The position numbers and the translations under genes were made by a program. Below are positions 30,959 through 32,575 of a DNA stretch of 32,575 nucleotides, piece by piece. This DNA comes from Geminicoccaceae bacterium (GTDB lineage Bacteria; Pseudomonadota; Alphaproteobacteria; Geminicoccales; Geminicoccaceae), in the NCBI GenBank assembly GCA_020445645.1, contig JAGRGG010000007.1, positions 1-32,575 on the forward strand, written 5' to 3'. Position 1 is the first letter of the stretch. The number at the start of each line of letters is the position of its first letter. Under the pieces are notes generated by a model. It saw only the letters and a list, made by a program, of their open reading frames with translations, was not told the DNA's origin and searched no databases.

Positions 30959-30986
30959 AGTATAGGGGCCGAACGCCCGCTGTCAA
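30959..30986 (-). promoter_or_regulatory. Sigma70 promoter for the rpsM-rpsK-rpoA-rplQ unit
   Basis: On the minus strand TTGACA (30981-30986) is followed after 16 bases by TATACT (30959-30964). The -35 is a perfect consensus and the -10 one base off. It lies in the 125-base gap between adk and rpsM and points at rpsM, giving this group its own promoter in addition to readthrough from secY-adk. Predicted start of transcription is near 30952. Confidence 0.8.
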
Positions 30987-31009
30987 CGCCTGCTCCCGCG
31001 ATTCCTTAC

Positions 31010-31588
31010 CTAGCGAAGGGGGTCGAGCACCCCGAAGATCGTCGTCGAAACGGCATCGATCGGCGCCATGCCGTCGACGTGGTGGACGATCCCCTGCCCC
31101 TCGTAGAACGGCAGGACGGGCTTCGTGTGCTCGCGGTAGACGGCGAGGCGCGCCCGCAGCGTCGCCTCGTTGTCGTCGGCGCGGGGGCCGCCCGGCGATT
31201 CGGCGGCGCGCTTGAGGATGCGCTCGACGAGGACGTCGTCGTCGACGTCGATGAAGACGACCGCGTCGATCCGGGTGCCCTTCTCGTGCAGCATCGCGTC
31301 CAGGGCCTTCGCTTGGCTGAACGTGCGCGGAAAGCCGTCGAGGACGAAGCCGTCGTGGCAGTCGTCGCGCTCGATGCGGTCCTTGACCACGCCGACGGTC
31401 ACGTCGTCGGGGACGAGCCGGCCCGCATCCATGATCTCCTTCGCCTGGAGCCCGACGGAGGTGCCGGCGCGGACGGCGGCGCGGAGCATGTCGCCGGTCG
31501 ACAGGTGGGCGAGGTTGTAGCGTGCCTCGATCCGGGCCGCCTGGGTGCCCTTGCCGGCGCCGGGCGGGCCGAACAGTATCAGTTTCAT
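31010..31588 (-). CDS. adk: Adenylate kinase (short-LID type)
   Basis: A 192-residue enzyme with P-loop GPPGAGKGTQ at 8-17, the AMP-binding STGDMLR, and DGFPRT at the family site. The LID is the short form without the extended Cys-rich or 30-residue insert, as in many alphaproteobacteria (192 rather than about 215 residues). It interconverts ATP, AMP and ADP. Its ATG overlaps the secY stop (ATGA). Confidence 0.97.
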   Translation of the reverse strand: MKLILFGPPGAGKGTQAARIEARYNLAHLSTGDMLRAAVRAGTSVGLQAKEIMDAGRLVPDDVTVGVVKDRIERDDCHDGFVLDGFPRTFSQAKALDAMLHEKGTRIDAVVFIDVDDDVLVERILKRAAESPGGPRADDNEATLRARLAVYREHTKPVLPFYEGQGIVHHVDGMAPIDAVSTTIFGVLDPLR

Positions 31589-32575
31589 CCCCGTCTCCCT
31601 CTGAGCTTGGCCTTCTTGATGAGGCCTTCATACTGGTGTGCTAGCAGATGCGACTGCACCTGCGCCACCGTGTCCATCGTCACCGAGACGACGATGAGCA
31701 GGCTCGTGCCGCCGAAGTAGAACGGCACGGCGTAGCGGGAGATCAGGATCTCGGGCAGGACGCAGACGGCGGCGAGGTAGAGGGCGCCGACGGCGGTGAG
31801 GCGGGTGAGCACGTAGTCGAGGTAGTCGGCGGTGCGCTGGCCCGGCCGGATGCCGGGGATGAAGCCGCCGTGCTTCTTCAGGTTGTCGGCCGTCTCCTTT
31901 GGGTTGAAGACGATCGAGGTGTAGAAGAAGGCGAAAAAGACGATGAGCCCGATGAAGAGGAGGACGTGGAGCGGCTGGCCGCGGCCGAGCGCGGCGCTGA
32001 CCCAGACGAGCCAGTCGGAGCCGCCCTGCGCCGCGAATCCCGCCACCGTCGCCGGCAACAGGAGAAGCGAGGAAGCGAAGATCGCCGGGATGACGCCCGA
32101 CGTGTTGAGCTTCAAGGGCATGTGCGACGACTGCCCGCCGAAGACGCGGTTGCCCTGCTGGCGCTTGGGGTACTGGACCAGGACCCGCCGCTGCGCCGAC
32201 TCCATGAAGACGATGAAGGCGATGACCGCGAGCGCCAGGAGGGCGAGGAAGATGATGAAGAAGGCCGAGATGGCCCCCGTGCGCGAGAGTTCGAGGAGGG
32301 AGGCGAGCGCGCCCGGCAGCGACGCGATGATGCCGACGAAGATGATGAGCGAGATGCCGTTGCCGATCCCGCGCGCGGTGATCTGCTCACCGAGCCACAT
32401 GAGAAAGAGGGTGCCGCCGACGATGGTGATGACGGTGGTCGCCCGGAAGAACCAGCCGGGGTCGATGACGGCGCTGCCGGCCGGCCCCTCCATGCCCTCC
32501 ATGCCCACGGCCAAGCCCCATGCCTGGAAGGCGGCGAGGAGGACGGTGAGGTAGCGGGTGTACTGGTTGATCTTC
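31585..32575 (-). CDS. secY: Protein translocase subunit SecY (partial, N-terminus beyond window)
   Basis: The last 329 residues lie in the window; the frame continues past the right edge, where it reads KINQYTRYLTVLLAAFQAWG. Conserved SecY stretches include ITARGIGNGISLIIF and QSSHMPLKLNTSGVIPAIFASS, and the C-terminal loop has NPKETADNLKKHGGFIPGIRPG. It forms the protein-conducting channel in the inner membrane. The TTG at 32514 is an internal codon, not a start. It overlaps adk by four bases. Confidence 0.97.
   Translation of the reverse strand, partial: KINQYTRYLTVLLAAFQAWGLAVGMEGMEGPAGSAVIDPGWFFRATTVITIVGGTLFLMWLGEQITARGIGNGISLIIFVGIIASLPGALASLLELSRTGAISAFFIIFLALLALAVIAFIVFMESAQRRVLVQYPKRQQGNRVFGGQSSHMPLKLNTSGVIPAIFASSLLLLPATVAGFAAQGGSDWLVWVSAALGRGQPLHVLLFIGLIVFFAFFYTSIVFNPKETADNLKKHGGFIPGIRPGQRTADYLDYVLTRLTAVGALYLAAVCVLPEILISRYAVPFYFGGTSLLIVVSVTMDTVAQVQSHLLAHQYEGLIKKAKLRGRRG

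Overview
The window reads as the chromosome of a free-living, very GC-rich alphaproteobacterium, probably Rhodospirillales-like. The grounds are the rpoD end followed by a tRNA, the secY-adk-rpsM-rpsK-rpoA-rplQ order, the short-LID adenylate kinase, frequent GTG and TTG starts, and homologs such as ectoine hydrolase and the BamB-Der pair. I see no phage, plasmid, insertion sequence or CRISPR array. The genus cannot be fixed from this sequence alone.

Layout. 1-217: last codons of rpoD (+), then tRNA-Ile(CAU). 313-4121 (minus): a 59-residue membrane protein, an azlC-azlD amino-acid exporter pair, and an LpxR-like outer-membrane lipid A deacylase preceded by a D-2-hydroxyacid dehydrogenase. 4284-4775 (+): exported SH3-domain protein. 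4791-8108 (minus): a beta-hydroxyacid dehydrogenase, a secreted caspase-like protein with Sel1 repeats, and a second 59-residue membrane protein. 8290-13525 (+): a complete five-gene peptide-type ABC importer. 13583-15611 (minus): a lysine/alanine-tailed basic protein, an SDR oxidoreductase with an altered YxxxK motif, and the 2'-5' RNA ligase-like ThpR. 15827-19213 (+): YfgM-like protein, BamB and Der, an envelope-biogenesis and ribosome-assembly run. 19534-20952 (+): exported PRC-barrel protein with about 14 short PxVxV repeats. 21094-23583 (+): ectoine hydrolase DoeA and an ArgE-type deacetylase. 23618-24667 (minus): lipoprotein alpha-carbonic anhydrase. 24750-32575 (minus): secY, adk, rpsM, rpsK, rpoA, rplQ, a DegP-like protease, rarA and an RluC-type pseudouridine synthase. 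Transcription there runs from secY towards rluC, and a near-consensus sigma70 promoter sits between adk and rpsM.

The most unusual signal is non-coding. A family of short hairpin repeats (arms ACGCTTCGCG and CGCGGGGCGT around loop TCCGCTGG, plus diverged copies) sits against stop codons of many unrelated genes, in both orientations. Two copies are wrapped in different but self-complementary outer arms. Longer versions carry a pyrimidine tract. Between doeA and argE, two inverted heads and their pyrimidine/purine tracts enclose a perfect 44-bp palindrome and fill almost the whole 147-bp gap. A related composite element lies at 1782-1941. This looks like a REP/MITE-type family active in this genome; no mobilising transposase gene is visible in the window.

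Most calls rest on recognised motifs and gene order. No database search or folding computation was run.
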